A DNA stretch of 64,000 nucleotides, from NCBI RefSeq assembly GCF_022605165.1, contig NC_063069.1:3596001-3660000 (forward strand), written 5' to 3'. This DNA is from Purpureocillium takamizusanense (Eukaryota > Ascomycota > Sordariomycetes > Hypocreales > Ophiocordycipitaceae). The translations under genes were made by a program, and so were the position numbers. The notes beneath the pieces were generated by a model. That model had not been told where the DNA came from. It saw only the letters and a program-made list of their open reading frames with translations, and made no database searches. Shown piece by piece: positions 14,301 through 27,426 of the stretch (positions within the stretch are counted from its first letter, which is position 1; the number at the start of each line of letters is the position of its first letter).

Positions 14301-17300
14301 AGTCTTGTTTAACACTGCCCTGCGATCCGCCATGAGTGCGCAGGAGGGTCGTCTTGTGCTCATTGAGATTGGACCTCACCCAGCCCTCAAAGGCCCTGTC
14401 GGTCAAATTTTGCGAGACATGGGACGTTCGGCAGACGTTCACGTTGGAACGTTGCATCGTGACAAGGGCTGCGACGAGAGTCTGCTCCAGCTTGCTGGCA
14501 AGCTGTTCCAGCAAGACGTCCCTGTGGACTTCTCGCATGTGCTGTTGCCAAGTGGCCGCCATGTTGCAAACCTGCCTCGGTACCCATGGAAGCGAGACAA
14601 CAGTTACTGGGCCGAGTCGCGCATGACGCGGGAGTGGAGGTTCCGGGAGCATGGCCCCCACGAGCTACTTGGATCTCGTGTTATCGAGGTCTCCAACGAG
14701 CCATGTTGGAGAACTAAACTTGCCCTCGATGATGTCTCCTGGCTTTCTGGCCATGAGGTGGGTGGCCAAGTCATTTTCCCCGGTGCGGGCTACATCTCCA
14801 TGGTAGGTGAAGCTATTCGACAGCTCCATGGCGAATTGGCGTACGGCCTCAAGAATGTCAGCATAAAAGCCGGCTTGGTTCTGGAACACGGCAAAACGGT
14901 TGAGATTGTGACAAATTTGTCTGCGGTTGCCACAGACTCGTCTGACGAAGCGTCATGGTATACGTTTAGCATCAGCTCCTACGACGGCACGAAATGGGTC
15001 AAGCATTGCGTCGGTGAAGCAAGGCCGTCTGTCGACAAGGCAGTGCAACTCAGCGTTCAGTCACCCAAAGATTTGGCCAGAACCGTCGATGGTGATGAGT
15101 GGTACAACATACTCAATCGTGTTGGGTTCAACTACACAGGCCTGTTTCGTGGCCTGCACGGTATTACTGCGGAGCCGGGAGACAATCGGTCGGCAGCGTC
15201 TGTGCCGTCGCTGGGTCCATCGCACACCGGGAAGTTCGCGATGCATCCCGCCGTCATGGATCAATGCTTTCAGCTCTTCACCGTTGCCGCATACCGCGGG
15301 CTGGGCAGGAACTGTAAGAACATTGCTGTCCCAACTTTTATCGAAGAGATCATTGTGCGTCCCACGACACATGATCTGCGCGTTGGGGCAACCATCCACA
15401 CTCTGGAGCGCGGCTCATTCGTGGGTGATCTTGTCGCCGAACAGTCTGGCCAGTTGCAGCTCTCACTCAAAGGGTTCAAGGCATCTGCATTGACAAGAAG
15501 TGATGATGAAGATGAGAGATTGCCCTTGATCACTCGCTTGGAATGGAGACCCCACGCTCACTTCGTGTCGTTGGCGGATCACTTGCATCCTCGACCGCAC
15601 ATCCCCCGGGAATGGCCTCTTTTCGAAGAGATGATGCTTCTATGCGCCATTGATCACCTCGAAACCATAAAACTGACCGAGGAGACCCAACCGCATCTGC
15701 GCAAGTTCTTTTCGTGGATGCAAGATCAAGTCGACAAGTACCAGTCTGGGGACAACCTGTTTATTGCGAATGACCGAGGGTTGTTGGAGCTCACCAAGGC
15801 TCAACGACTTGCACGAATTGCAGACATTGCCGCGGATGGCGAAAAGTCTCAGTACCCAGCCTTTGGCATCGCTATCCACCGGCTCTTCCAAGCGGCCGAG
15901 TCAATTTTCAGTGGCGAGACACATCCGTTGCATGTTCTAATGAAGGACGACGTTCTCACGCAGTTCTATGCTGTTGGCGACGAGCTCAATTACGCCAGTG
16001 CCCTGCGCGTCTTGGGGCACACCAACCCCAGACTGAGGATCCTTGAAGTTGGTGCAGGCACCGGCGGTACGACGGTCAAGGTTCTCAAGGCGCTCACGTC
16101 GTCCTCTGGGGAGAGATTGTACAGCAGCTACACCTACACTGACATCTCTGCTGGCTTCATGGCCTCGGCAAAGGAGCGCTTCGCTGGAGCTGACGGCCTG
16201 CAATATGCCACTCTAGACATCTCACAGAACCCATCAGAACAAGGCTACCAGATGGGAAGCTACGATTTGATCATCGGTTCAAATGTGAGTTGCCCTGCGT
16301 GCAGGTCATATATGGCAGGGTCGCACTGGAGCTGACACAAGGACCAGGTTGTTCACGCCACCCCTCACCTGAATGTCTCTCTTTCCCACCTCCGTAGCTT
16401 GCTGAGCCCCGGTGGGAAGCTCTTCTTACAGGAGCTATGCCCTGGTACGCAGTCCATTATCTTCTGAAATCTCCGAAGTCAACGCTGACAAGTCCTAGAT
16501 GCGAAATATGTCAACTATGTTATGGTGAGATACAACTCACGCTCCAAGTAACACGAAAGTACTTACGCAGAACAGGGTTTCTTGCCCGGCTGGTGGCTGG
16601 GTGAAAGTGACAACAGACCCGATGAGCCGTATATCTCCCCAGAAAGATGGGCCGAAGAGATGTTAGCGGCCGGCTTTGCCAAACCGGAGGCTATGGTGGT
16701 CGACGGTGCCACGCCTTATCAGCAGAGCGCAGGTATCATAGCCTCGCCAGCCTATGAGACACCAAGACCCCCGAAAGTATCGTTGCTTTCTCACAGCATC
16801 GATGGGGCGTACGTCACAGAAGCTAAGCTAGTTCTTGAAGACCTGGGGTTCACTGTTGATGTCATTACATTTGGACAAGAGCTGCCGAGCCACGATGTCA
16901 TCAGTTTGCTGGACCTTCAGACTTTCACTGTCCATGATCTTGATGATGCCTCGTTTCGGGCACTAGTCGCGCAGCTCCAATCGCTTGACTTGGACTCCAA
17001 GATAATCTGGGCCACTCGCTCTGCGCAGGTCGCCTGTACGGACCCAAGGACTGCCATGAGCCTTGGTCTTACCAGAACCGCTCGTAGCGAGCTGTCTACC
17101 AAGTTGTTCACGGTCGAGATTGACGACAAGACCGACCGTTTGGTTGCTGCGAGATGCCTCGCGGATATTCTGCTGAGACGTCATAGCCCGCAATTAGACG
17201 TGGAGTCCATGGATCCGGACTGGGAGTATGCTATCATCGATGGCCAGGTTCTCGTTCCAAGAATGCACTGGCAGACCATGGGAGATGCCTTCGAGCAAAT

Positions 17301-19696
17301 CGACGACGAGAGTTCTCAGCCTACGGCCAAGCAGCTCACTGTCAAGACTCCGGGATTGCTGCATACTATGGGCTGGAGCGAATCCGAGCGTGTACCTCTC
17401 AAAGAGGGACAGGTAACGGTTCAAACGAGAGCGATTGGGCTTAACTTCAGAGTAAGCTCTCCAGAATTGTCCATTCTTTACGCAAGGCTTACCATTCTAT
17501 AGGATGTTCTCATCGCCCTCGGTATTCTGGACAATAGCACGCGCGAAATCGGCCTCGAAGGCTCGGGCATGGTGACTGAAGTAGGCCCCGGAGTTGATAA
17601 GCTTCGGCCGGGTGATCGTGTCATATACATGTCAAGCGGCTGCTTCACTACGCACATTACATTGTCTCAAACGCTCTGCGTGAAGCTCGACGATGGCTTG
17701 ACCTTTGAACAAGGCGCGGCACTGCCCTGTGTCTATGCTACAGCTGCAATGGCTCTCGTGGACAAAGCCAACCTACAGCCGGGACAGGTTAGATATATAC
17801 TCCTTTCTGAAACCTGTGTGTGTTTGCGTGCGCGCCAGAGCTGACTTATATCTCCTCAGACGATTCTCATTCACTCAGCCTGTGGTGGCGTTGGGCTTGC
17901 TGCGATTCAGATCGCTCAAATGCTTGGTGCCGAGGTATTCTGCACCGTGGGTAACGAAGACAAAGTCCGCTACCTCATGGACAACCATCACATCCGGCGC
18001 AACCGCATATTTAACTCACGCGATACATCGTTTTTACGGGATGTGATGGCTGTGACAAGCAACAAAGGTGTTGACGTCGTGCTAAACTCTCTCTCGGGAG
18101 AACTTCTTCATGCGTCGTGGCGATGTGTCGCGGAGTTTGGAACCATGATCGAGATTGGCAAGCGGGACTTCCGCCGCAGAGCCAAGCTCTCCATGGAGGC
18201 ATTTGAGGCCAATCGCACATTTGTCGGTCTCGACCTTTGGCAGGTATCTCAGGTTCGCCCCGAGCAAGTTGCAAGGTACGGTTCTTGTTCTGTCGCATTC
18301 CAATTCACCTCGCGCATTGTGACACATATGGCTAACTTTGTACAGGCTCTTGGAGCGTTGCATCAAGTGGATGCAGGAGGGATTGATCAAGCCTGGCGTC
18401 ATCGCAAAGGTGTGGGATGCCCAACAGGTTCAAGACGCGTTTCGCTTCATGCAGGGTGGGCGGCACATCGGCAAGATCATTGTTAGGATGCCAGTGGAAT
18501 CCAGCGTTCTCGAGTCGACCAAGGAGCGCCCTTTGCCACACCTTCGCCCTGACCGGAGCTATCTTCTCGTCGGTGGCTTGGGAGGCCTCGGTCGCTCTAT
18601 CGCAACTTGGATGGTTGAGAATGGCGCACGCCATCTGGTCTTCCTCTCGCGGTCTGCTCAACCAGGCCCTCATCTGGAAAGGTTCGTGGGTGAACTCACC
18701 GCCCAGGGATGTGAAGTACAGCTGGTCTCAGGCAGCGTCAGCAGCTTGGACGACGTAAAGCAGGCGGTGAACAGTGCATCGAAGCCGATCGCCGGTGTCA
18801 TGAACTTCTCCATGGTCTTGCGAGACATTTCGCTGTCGGACATGAGTTTTGCCGACTGGACGACTGCAGTCTCACCCAAGGTCGAGGGCACATGGAACCT
18901 TCACCATGCCATCACGTCCGAGCTGGATTTCTTCATCTTGTGTTCCTCATACAGTGGTATTGTTGGTCAATGGGGACAGGCGAACTATGCCGCAGCCAAC
19001 ACCTTCCTGGACGCGTTCGTCCAATATCGTCACCACCAAGGATTAGCGGCGTCCGTAATCGACATCGGCGTTATGGGCGAAGTGGGATTCGTGTCAAAGA
19101 ACCAGGACATCTTAGGCCTTTTCCAGAAATCCGGCATGCGAATATTAAAGGAGCAGGATCTTCTTGATGCCATGAACTTGGCCATTCTACGGTCCAAACC
19201 TGCTCAGACCCAAAATCCTAATGGGGGGTACGGCAGCCCTGGACAGATTTTGCTTGGATTGGTCACGAGTGTGCCTATCGCCTCGCCCAACAACCGCGTC
19301 GTCTGGAAGAACGATATTCGCATGAGCATCTACCACAACATCAATGGCGGAAGGGACTCGGCATCTGCGGTGGCGACGGAGCTTGACGACATCACGACGC
19401 TGTTGAAGTCGGCTGCGTCCGACCCATCGGTGCTTCAAGATAAGGAGAGCACTGTCATCATTGCGACGGCCATTGCGTCTGCGTTGGCCAATTTTCTGAT
19501 CAAAGAAGACGGCAGCATCAAATTGGACGACTCTCCGGAACATGCAGGCTTGGACTCTCTAGTCGCGATGGAGCTTCGGAATTGGATACGGCAGAGATTC
19601 GGGGTGGACACAACGGTGATGACCATTGTGCAGAGTACGTCGATTATGAGTTTGGGAGATTATATTAGGGAAGCTCTGGTCAAGCGCTCACGGTGA
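11347..19696 (+). CDS. Highly reducing type I polyketide synthase (KS-AT-DH-cMT-ER-KR-ACP)
   Basis: Iterative cytosolic PKS of about 2568 aa. Exons: 11347-11960, 12029-12542, 12598-12721, 12781-12893, 12940-14086, 14141-16284, 16348-16444, 16499-16524, 16576-17451, 17503-17787, 17860-18275 and 18346-19696; all phases agree. Active sites appear intact: KS Cys212 (in KTGCSSS, not the common TACSSS), His348 (ECHGTGT) and His383 (NVGHSEG); AT Ser732 (GHSSGE); DH His1042 (SGHEV) and Asp1211; C-methyltransferase SAM loop GAGTGG at 1475-1480; ER nucleotide loop GGVGLAA near 1989; KR Rossmann loop GGLGGLG near 2195 and Tyr2333; ACP Ser2523 (GLDSL). The protein ends just after the ACP, with no thioesterase, reductase or condensation domain, so product release needs a separate protein. 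Candidates in the window are the thioesterase-fold protein at 28578 and the LovD-like enzyme at 50480. It should make a methylated, largely reduced chain. Confidence 0.95.
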
Positions 19697-22533
19697 GAGT
19701 ATGCACGGCCAAGCCTTTTTTATCAAATTCACGATATATTGTCTATTGGCCAGTCTGCACATGCCATTAATGTTGTGCATGTATAGCATATACGTTGACA
19801 ATAGCAAGGATTCTTGCGGCGATTGTCCCTGTCCTACATCAGCATTAAGACCTGCACGATCCCGCAGTCTGTGTTACAAAGGAGACCATGCAGCGGTTGC
19901 ACAGACGGGCGAGACCACGTGGTGTGAGGTATGGCAGCCGTCCGCCTCGTGTGAATGAGGAAATGATTCATGTTGCCACCTGTCTCCGAGCCTGAGCGGC
20001 GCAAAGACAGCAGCAGCATTCACAGGGTTCAGTTCAAACTGATCGTCGCAGGGTTTCATCGGGATCTGGGCTTTGCAGCGTTGCAAAGCTCAACGCTCAA
20101 GAGCCCACAACCCTTGCCCGAAAGGATGAGATTGACGGCCGTAGATCAATGATCGACGGGACAATGAGCCTGTTTCCCTCGACGGTGGTGACGGCGACCT
20201 ACCGTGCCCTCACGTGGCGCGCTGCAAGTGTACGAACGTACGGGTGGAACCTTTGGAGAACGGGGTTCTGGGGTGTCTGCGTATGATCACAGGCGCTTGT
20301 GATGAATCGCTGCAGACTAGGCTTCTGCTACGTGTGAAAGAGGCCGTGAATCTCGGCCGGCAGGCGGACTTGGCTTTCCGTCACTAGCAGGCGGTCCCCA
20401 CCCCGAAATATAGACGAATTGCTGAATACAGCCAGACTTACGGCACGATGCCCACTTGGCTTCAATTGCGTGTCGACTAGGCAAAAGATCGAGTGTACCA
20501 GACTCGACCTGATGAGGTTGCATGCGGGGGCTACTAGTCGCAGATTGAAGTACTTATACACAAACACGCTCGTGTCTTGCATTGTATGTCCCGTACAATG
20601 CTCCGATGTTTATCTGGCAACCGAATCGTGCGACTGATCCACGCAGTGAACTCGGCCGAGTCCGGCCCCAGAGAGTTCCGCGATGCAGTCGCCACCTAGG
20701 TGTAGCCATGAAGCCGATGTAGCTCCTTTTGCTTGCTGCCACACATCTCCGAGGACACGGCACCAGGACAAGCACTAACGCGGAGGCTAGGCTTCTGTGA
20801 AGTGCGATGGATGGGTGGTGTGTGTGCCCCAAGTGCCCCTATCTCCTGCACCAGGAGTCCTGCCACCAGCGTTGCCGGCGCCAGACAGTAATGCAGCCAA
20901 ACACGCGTCAGTGGCGGTCATACAGGACCATAAGCTGCCCAAGAATTGCCAGCCGCGGGTTAGGCCGACGTGACTACGGGGCCAATCGGCAGACGGGCAT
21001 GTGCCAGTGCCGCCACCCATCTTGATGGAGAGAAGAGCCTTCCAGCCTCTCAATGTGGCCTGCTTCAGGGGGGGATGGGCATCTGCAGCCTCCCTATTGC
21101 CGTGGCCAGGAACGAAGCACACGATCCGTCCGGCCCGAGCCCCGTGGCCGCCGCCGCCGCCGATTCTGCGGGCCCGGGTTGGAGCCGTGCCCATCACGGT
21201 GCTGCTCGCTTGCGCCTCTGGTCGGATTTTCTCAACAGATACCTACCATCTGCAGCTACCCGGGCCGCATCGCTAGAGACACACGATGAATTGCGCACAG
21301 CCACAATGGAGTGAGGCGAGAAGCCAGGTCCCGGTGCCGCGGCGAGCATCAAGGAGGAATATTGGGCATGCTGCCGCCCTTTGTCTCCTGGGCTCAACTG
21401 GTCCGAAGCGATGCCGCCAAGTAAGACGGACCGGTCTCACCACGTACTACTGTTACCACCACGAAGCCTCGTAAGGCTGGGCAGGTTAGCGCTGAGTCTA
21501 GCCGGCTACCAGACAGGGGTTCGAAGCTTGAACCTCCCCTGACAGCCAGGAAGCCCGCGGCATCTCTCCGCGAGCCGCCCGCGGAGCCGTCCCCACCGAT
21601 GCCGACCCTGGCTGGGTGGGATTCACGCTACTACGACCGTCTACGACGAAGCAAGTGGCGGATCGCCTCGGAGCGGGCGGCTGGTGCGGGCGCCACCTTG
21701 GGTGGCCGCGCGCTTTGGAGCTTTCCCACCAATTGCCGCCATGGCAATGACCCGGAAGCTCACAGGATGAGATGATGCCTTCTGCATGCCCAGCAAAGGG
21801 TGAGCCGCGTCGAATCACGCGCAGACGCCCCCAAGGCCCCCCCTGGCCCGGCAATGAGGCATCCCACGGCAAGCTAAATTCTCACAGTGGATCACCTGCA
21901 GCCATCGTTCCAAGATGAATTACCGGGACTGAGTCGCTCGACACGAACCCGACCTGCTCAAGAGAGATCTGGTTGCGTGTTTCCTCGGCTTCAGCTCATG
22001 CAGACTAAGAGGCGAGATCCGTGGAGGCGTGACAAGCTGCGTTATCCGTCCGATATGTGCGACGTAGAGAGCCGTCACCTTGTCGATGACACAACCAGGC
22101 CGCGGGGGGCAGGGCACAAGTGGTAGAACCCCACTGCTGGTTTTCCAAGGGGTTAACCGTCGTCGGGCCATGCGACGTGACACGACAGTCAAAGAAGTGG
22201 CATTTTATTATGTATGCGTGCATGTTTGCAAATCACGAGACAGTTAACGGCACGCTGATGTCCCTCTCGGTATCTCTCATTAAGTATGCCGCCAACTTGT
22301 CAATCGCGAGTGCCCAATGCCCCTCGGATTTTGCCCGCGCTCGCGTCGGGACTGGCGTAGACCACTGACCACCATGGTATAGACTATAGTAGTGCTGAAC
22401 GCATCTTGCCAGTGGGAGCCAGCCCGACTCATATCGGGTCAGCGGCACTTGTTGTACCCCTCGATCTGCGTCGCTTTTTTACCAGGGCCGCCGGATAAGC
22501 CGGGGGTGAGATTGTCAAGACGCCTCCGCCATT

Positions 22534-22648
22534 TCTATTGTTGGCCTACCAGTGAGATGTTACTGCGTATGCGTTTCATCTCAACAACTGCGCCAGGCTC
22601 GCAACGCCATCATACACAGTAACATCTCATTTGTAGGCCAACAATAGA
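22534..22648. repeat. 115-bp element with 32-nt imperfect terminal inverted repeats
   Basis: The left arm (22534-22565, starting TCTATTGTTGGCCTAC) and the right arm (22617-22648) are reverse complements at 30 of 32 positions, around a 51-nt loop. I see no clear target-site duplication next to the arms. It could be a small non-autonomous DNA transposon (MITE) or a long hairpin able to feed small-RNA processing. The inverted repeat is directly visible; its identity is not. Confidence 0.75.
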
Positions 22649-23091
22649 TCCAAGCGGCCCGTGACACAGCACTGCGCCAGCGAATTGCCGCACATAGCCT
22701 TTAGATCATTGTGGCTGGCCCAACCAGGGCCCGGGATGATCAACAGCTCCTGGTTCTAGAAACCAGCCGGTGTGTTACACAGACAAGCCGGGAGATAAGT
22801 ATACCATTAGCAGCATCTTGGAGCCCTTCCTAGTACCTTATTGACTGAGTTGGTACTGTGCTCCATGCCTTCCTTCGTCATCCGCACCATGGCGCACGGC
22901 AAGTAGACTTGGGATGGTGTTTTCTCCACGATGTAACCCCGATGCTTGCGTTGCACCTCGACTCGGCCTAAATAATGCACCGACACAACTTGGCGCGGTT
23001 TCTCGAACCAGGGGTGCCGCCGCATCGCTGGCAGAGCACCTGGATGCGTTTGAGAGTTTGGGTAGCATGCACTTCATTCGGTCTCGTAGGG

Positions 23092-23109
23092 CAAACTCAC
23101 CAAGGCTTG
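23092..23109. repeat. Copy 1 of an 18-bp motif shared by two upstream regions
   Basis: The 18-mer CAAACTCACCAAGGCTTG occurs exactly here and at 28465-28482, in the same orientation. This copy lies about 670 bp upstream of the second bZIP start codon. Similarity continues to 21 bp with one mismatch and then stops. Confidence 0.55.
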
Positions 23110-23781
23110 GCTTCGTAACGCGGTTCCATATGTTGCCTCTCAGGTCAATTTGATAGAAGCCTCAAGGTGGTGCCGCAGCTATCGGCACGAAGTTCGGCAT
23201 CGAGCTCTGTTGCCTATCTGTGCTGTAAGCCCAGGTTTGAGCCGTGATAGGAACTGTCATGGCCTTCTCATGGTGTCGTCATTGCTTGCCCGCGGCGCGC
23301 GCGGGTGGAATTGATGTAACGAGTTCATGCTGCCATGGTCGGTATTGGCAGGCCTTAGCGAACGAGCCCTCATATCTTTGCGCTCAGGTAGATGCCCGCT
23401 GCTTCAGTATGCCGATTCACTGGACACGCAGTGTTGCTGACCTTTCGCTGACAGCACGCCAGGCTACGTCGTATGCGCATCCTTCAGGATTACAGGCTAC
23501 TATAGTTGTAGGATGGCACCCTTTCGCCCTGGGGTGCACGCAGTAAACGGCCAAGCCCGCCTTGCCGCCAATCCCCGCCGTTTTCTGGGCATCCTTGACT
23601 AGGGAAACATGTTCGGAGCTCAGTCTCCTGTCTGCGTCCTGCATACATAACAAAACGTATGTCAGCGTCTGCCCTTTATGATGTTGGACGTCTGCCATCT
23701 TATATGCCACGACGCAACGTAACTCCGTGTCTGTCAGAATTAGTCGTCGGGTCTTTCTTACTCAGGCCGACTGCTTTCACA

Positions 23782-25307
23782 ATGACCAAAGAGGATTGGA
23801 CGCTGGTAACCGACCGCAGCCAGAAGAAGAGAATACAGAATCGAGTCGCGCAGCGCACGTACCGTAAGTTATGGACACGGCTAGCTACCCCATCCAGATA
23901 TACTTACATGCTTGCCAGGCAACCGGATAAAACAGAGGGTAGAGGAACTTGAGAAAGAGGTCAGCGAATACAGACGTCGTGAGCAGGAGGCGGAGGGCAT
24001 CAAAGATGGAGAAGCCAGTGCCAATGGCAGCAGTGTGGCTATGCAAAGCAGTGCCACGGACATCCGCAGAAGCCCGGGGCGAGACAAAGAGAACCCAGCC
24101 GGACCCAGCCGTTCGAACTGTACCGCCACGAGCAGAGACCAAAGTACCAGCAACAATAGCGATAAGAGCAACGACAGGGCCAGCAGCAGCAACAGCAGTT
24201 ACATTTTAGATATGGAGATGGCAGATGGAGATGCGAGGCCCAGCGACATGGGGACGATGCTGCAACCGGGAGGCTCGGCGATACAGTCCCAGTGCTTGGC
24301 GCAACCAGGCCATCCGCGATCGCAAATGCCCCCGCAAGTTGCCTTTGCATCCTTCCCCGGATTTGCCTCTCCGCCTTTGTCTCAGCCCTACAGTCTCAGC
24401 CCGGACTGGGGCTGGTCAAATGTCGCCAGCAACATGTACCGAGAGACCCTGCATCAACAGAGCCTGCCTGGTAAGCAGCACCTCCGCGCATTATTGTCAT
24501 GGACAGAGGGCTTATATCAGACTAATGTTTCCATTCGTAGCTTTCACTGGTATCGGTGCAGGCAGACAAAGCAGCACATGCAACGGTAACGCGGCGGGCT
24601 CGGACGCGTCGTATCAGCTGTCATCTGAAACTTCTTATTTAGTCCGGCCAGGAGTTCAAGAACACAGCCACATTCCGACACCAGATGGGACCATGGATAT
24701 TCCCACCACAACTGCAGACCGGTCCTCAGACGGGGGCTCCATAGGAGCTCCTAGTCCTGCTAGCTCAGGGAGCGTCTCAAGCACGACACCTCAACGGAAC
24801 TACAACAACACAATTACAGTGGACCCATCTCTGAGAGACAGGCCATTAGAGGAGAGATTTGAGCATCTTCGTCAGTGCATGGAGAGTCTGGGCCTGGGAA
24901 GCCTCGAGGACAGTATGGGACGGTATTACACAGAAGACTTCGACCACGACTCCGATATATCACAGGATCAGCGCAACAGTAGACACAGCGAGCTACCTCT
25001 GTTGCTGGCCAAACTGCGTACAAACGCAAAAGGGTGGTCGCAGTGGGAGGCGCACGGCTATCAATATGAGATCATCAAGTCCGCAGAGACCATTGCTCGC
25101 TCTGAGAGAGCCGAATGCGCCGCATCACGAACGGCGTTTGCAGATGTCTTGGTCGAGATCGAGAAGCTGCCTACCGAGACTGATGGGTTGGACAATTCTT
25201 CATTATCAAAGGCATTCCGACCTTTAACAAAACTGTTTCAGGACAAGGTAAGGGGCCAGACCTATGCCCAGTACAGGAAGTTGCACGGTAATAACCAGAC
25301 TCCCTAG
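23782..25307 (+). CDS. bZIP transcription factor, paralog of the 1288-2944 gene
   Basis: Predicted nuclear regulator of about 466 aa. Exons: 23782-23863, 23919-24470 and 24541-25307. Splicing out 23864-23918 (55 nt) joins RIQNRVAQRTYRNRIKQRV, a Yap-like bZIP basic region, to a short leucine-rich helix. A low-complexity middle follows (Ser/Gln/Asn-rich). The C-terminal block (ESLGLGSLED, ELPLLLAKLRTNAKGWSQWEAHGY) matches the C-terminus of the other bZIP. The first intron has the same length, codon position and phase as in that paralog. It lies tail to tail with a P450 gene. It is a likely regulator of the PKS cluster; whether the pair form heterodimers or act in series is unknown. An upstream in-frame Met at 23659 is possible but less likely. 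Confidence 0.88.
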
Positions 25308-25705
25308 GTTCCAAAGTTGTGGGCATTGACCGAGTCGCTCGTCGGCTGCGACGAGAGCGCGAACCAAAGACAGCGCCGTTATACGTCTCTCGCCATCATG
25401 TTACTTCTTTGTTGCTCTGGCCAAGTTCGAAAGCCGCAGATGACAGCGTTGATTGGTAGTTGCATGGAAATTGCGTATGGCAGTCAGGCCTAGGGAGAAT
25501 GAGCGGAACAGCGGCTTGTTGCAATTCTGGATATCTTTACAGAGGCGCCTCGGGGAAAGTAAAATGAACATGGAAAACAGGACGGGATTCATTGGAACCC
25601 AAATTTCTTCTTGCCCACAGTAGAAACCTGATAGATAACTAGCGAGTGGTGCCTTTTGTTGGCCTGTACCGAAGCGGCGTGAATCTGCCTTGTCTGTGAC
25701 TTGAT
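25308..25705. other. Convergent 3' region, no gene
   Basis: The bZIP and P450 genes converge here. A 102-codon open frame on the minus strand has no recognisable motif. The stretch should contain both transcript ends. Confidence 0.5.
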
Positions 25706-27426
25706 TCACGAATGTCTCTTGTTACGACGAGTGAAAACAACGTGTAGTTCCTCCGGATGTAGCATGCCGAGATCCTTGGAGTCTTGTACAAGCTTGCTAC
25801 CATCTTCGCCGGGAGCAAACGCCACGTCGAATTGGAGGATGATCTGAGACGCAACCACCGCCAGCTGTATGTAGGCCAGGTTTTTGCCTATGCAGGATTC
25901 TGATCCAGCCAGGAATGGCAAAAATGCGTCCTTGTGCTTGATCATTTCAGGCCTCGAGTACCACCTTTCGGGCACAAACTCGCGGCATTGATCGTACACT
26001 TGCTCGTCTGTGAGTCTCTGTTAGAAGCCACCAACTAGACCGACCGGAGAACTTCGTGCAATAGATGGGGTAGCATACCTAGGCCCATGACGTAGGGCGG
26101 CATCTGAATGATGGTGTCCCCTGGCACGTGCTGCTCACCAATGCGGATTCCCTCGGGAGGAGTCTTCCGGAAAAAGCCAGATGGCCCAGGGTAATGCAAC
26201 CGCAGTGTCTCGTTGATGCACGCATGGAGCAGCTGGGCCTGGCGAATGTCCGAGTACGAGATCAGGTTCGGGTCGGATACAAGCGGCTCCACCTCTTCCC
26301 GCACTCTGTTGACGAGGCCCGCCTCCTTGCAGAACCGATAAAACATGTGTACCAGCGTTGTCGACGTCGTATCGCTGCCTGCAACAATCAACATGCGGGA
26401 ATCGCCTTGGAGAAGGGGCAGTATTGCTCGCTTCGTTTCCGAGGTCAGCCGGTCGTAGTGCTCGATCAGCGGCTGCATCATGTCCGCGTGGGCTGTCTTG
26501 CCCTGCTGTTGCATGCGGTTCTCCAGCTGCGTCGCCGCAAAGGCGGCCAAGCCGCGATTCCCGGAATTGGACTTGGGAATGGTGGCAAATACCCGGTATA
26601 GCCAGGGTGGCAGCGCGAAGCCTTGAAGATGCAGTCCGTCTCCCACCACCTGAAGCGCCGAGTGCGTCTCGCCGCTGGCGAGCATATTGAAGGACCCATT
26701 GAAGACAATGTCACACATCATGTCCATGCCCCAGTACCCGAACCACTTCGTGACGTTCATTGGCTTTCCCGATGAGGCATCGATTTGAGATGTGAGCAGG
26801 TCGTGAAACTTTTGTAGGCGCGAAGCGTAGCCTCGGAGCGCCTTGTCGTTGAATGCCGGCGCGAGGATGCGACGTCTCCTATCGTGGGCAGCCCGATCGC
26901 GCGTTGTGTTGGTCGAGATATACGGCATGTCTTGACCGTACCAAGCCGACTTGATGCATTTCGAGTTTGCTCCGAGGACGATCTTCATGCCGTTCGGGTC
27001 CACAATGGAGAGGTCGTTGGGTCCAACGCGAACATATCGGCCATATTTTTGGTGCAAGGCGTGGAGCTGTCGGTGTCCACGGAGGTCGGAACTCAGGTAT
27101 ACAAAGTATAGCTTGGACAATCTCGCTGCAAATGGTCCTGGAAACCGATTCAACGGGTTGAAAAATAGTCGGTAAAGACAAACACTGCTCGCTAGGCCAG
27201 CTAGATAAAGAATTAACAGCACTGATGTGCTTGAGGTGACTGCGAGAAGTGACGTGGCGCTGCCTTCTCGTGACCACTTGACGGCCCAGAGGGATACCGA
27301 CCCAGCGAGAAGTATGGCCACATATCGCCAAGGGTATGCATGCCTTTCTCCATGCTTGAAGTGTAGAAGGTGTGTCGCGACTCCGCCGACGATGGCAAAA
27401 GCCTGTTCTGAAGTGGTTGGCATCAT
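25706..27426 (-). CDS. Cytochrome P450 monooxygenase (cluster P450 2) with atypical heme loop
   Basis: Membrane-bound P450 of about 549 aa. Exon 1 is 27426-26079, the intron is 26078-26008 (71 nt), and exon 2 is 26007-25706. The N-terminus is longer than usual, with about three hydrophobic segments before the hinge FNPLNRFPGPF. The I-helix motif AGSDTTSTT, the K-helix ExxR in NETLRLHYPG, the meander PERW and the heme loop FLAGSESCIGKNLA are present. In the loop the usual Arg two residues before the Cys (GxRxC) is replaced by Glu (GSESC), so heme-propionate contacts must differ. The axial Cys is kept and the frame is open, so it is probably expressed. It probably tailors the polyketide; the substrate is unknown. 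Confidence 0.9.

Larger units (their letters stand above)
19697..23781. other. Gene-free 4.1-kb stretch between PKS and second bZIP gene
   Basis: Many short GC-rich open frames occur but none shows family motifs or sensible splicing. It holds the PKS 3' end, the promoter of the bZIP gene at 23782, and a 115-bp inverted-repeat element at 22534-22648. This is about four times the usual spacing here, so a non-coding transcript or decayed insertion is possible, but neither is proved. Confidence 0.5.

Noticed and set aside
20787..21197. Gly/Arg-rich minus-strand frame of 136 codons in the gene desert
   Set aside because: Composition follows the local GC-rich DNA; no family signal on any frame.
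21500..21545. GGTTCGAAG string resembling a tRNA T-loop
   Set aside because: No matching acceptor, D-arm or anticodon stem around it, so not a tRNA gene.
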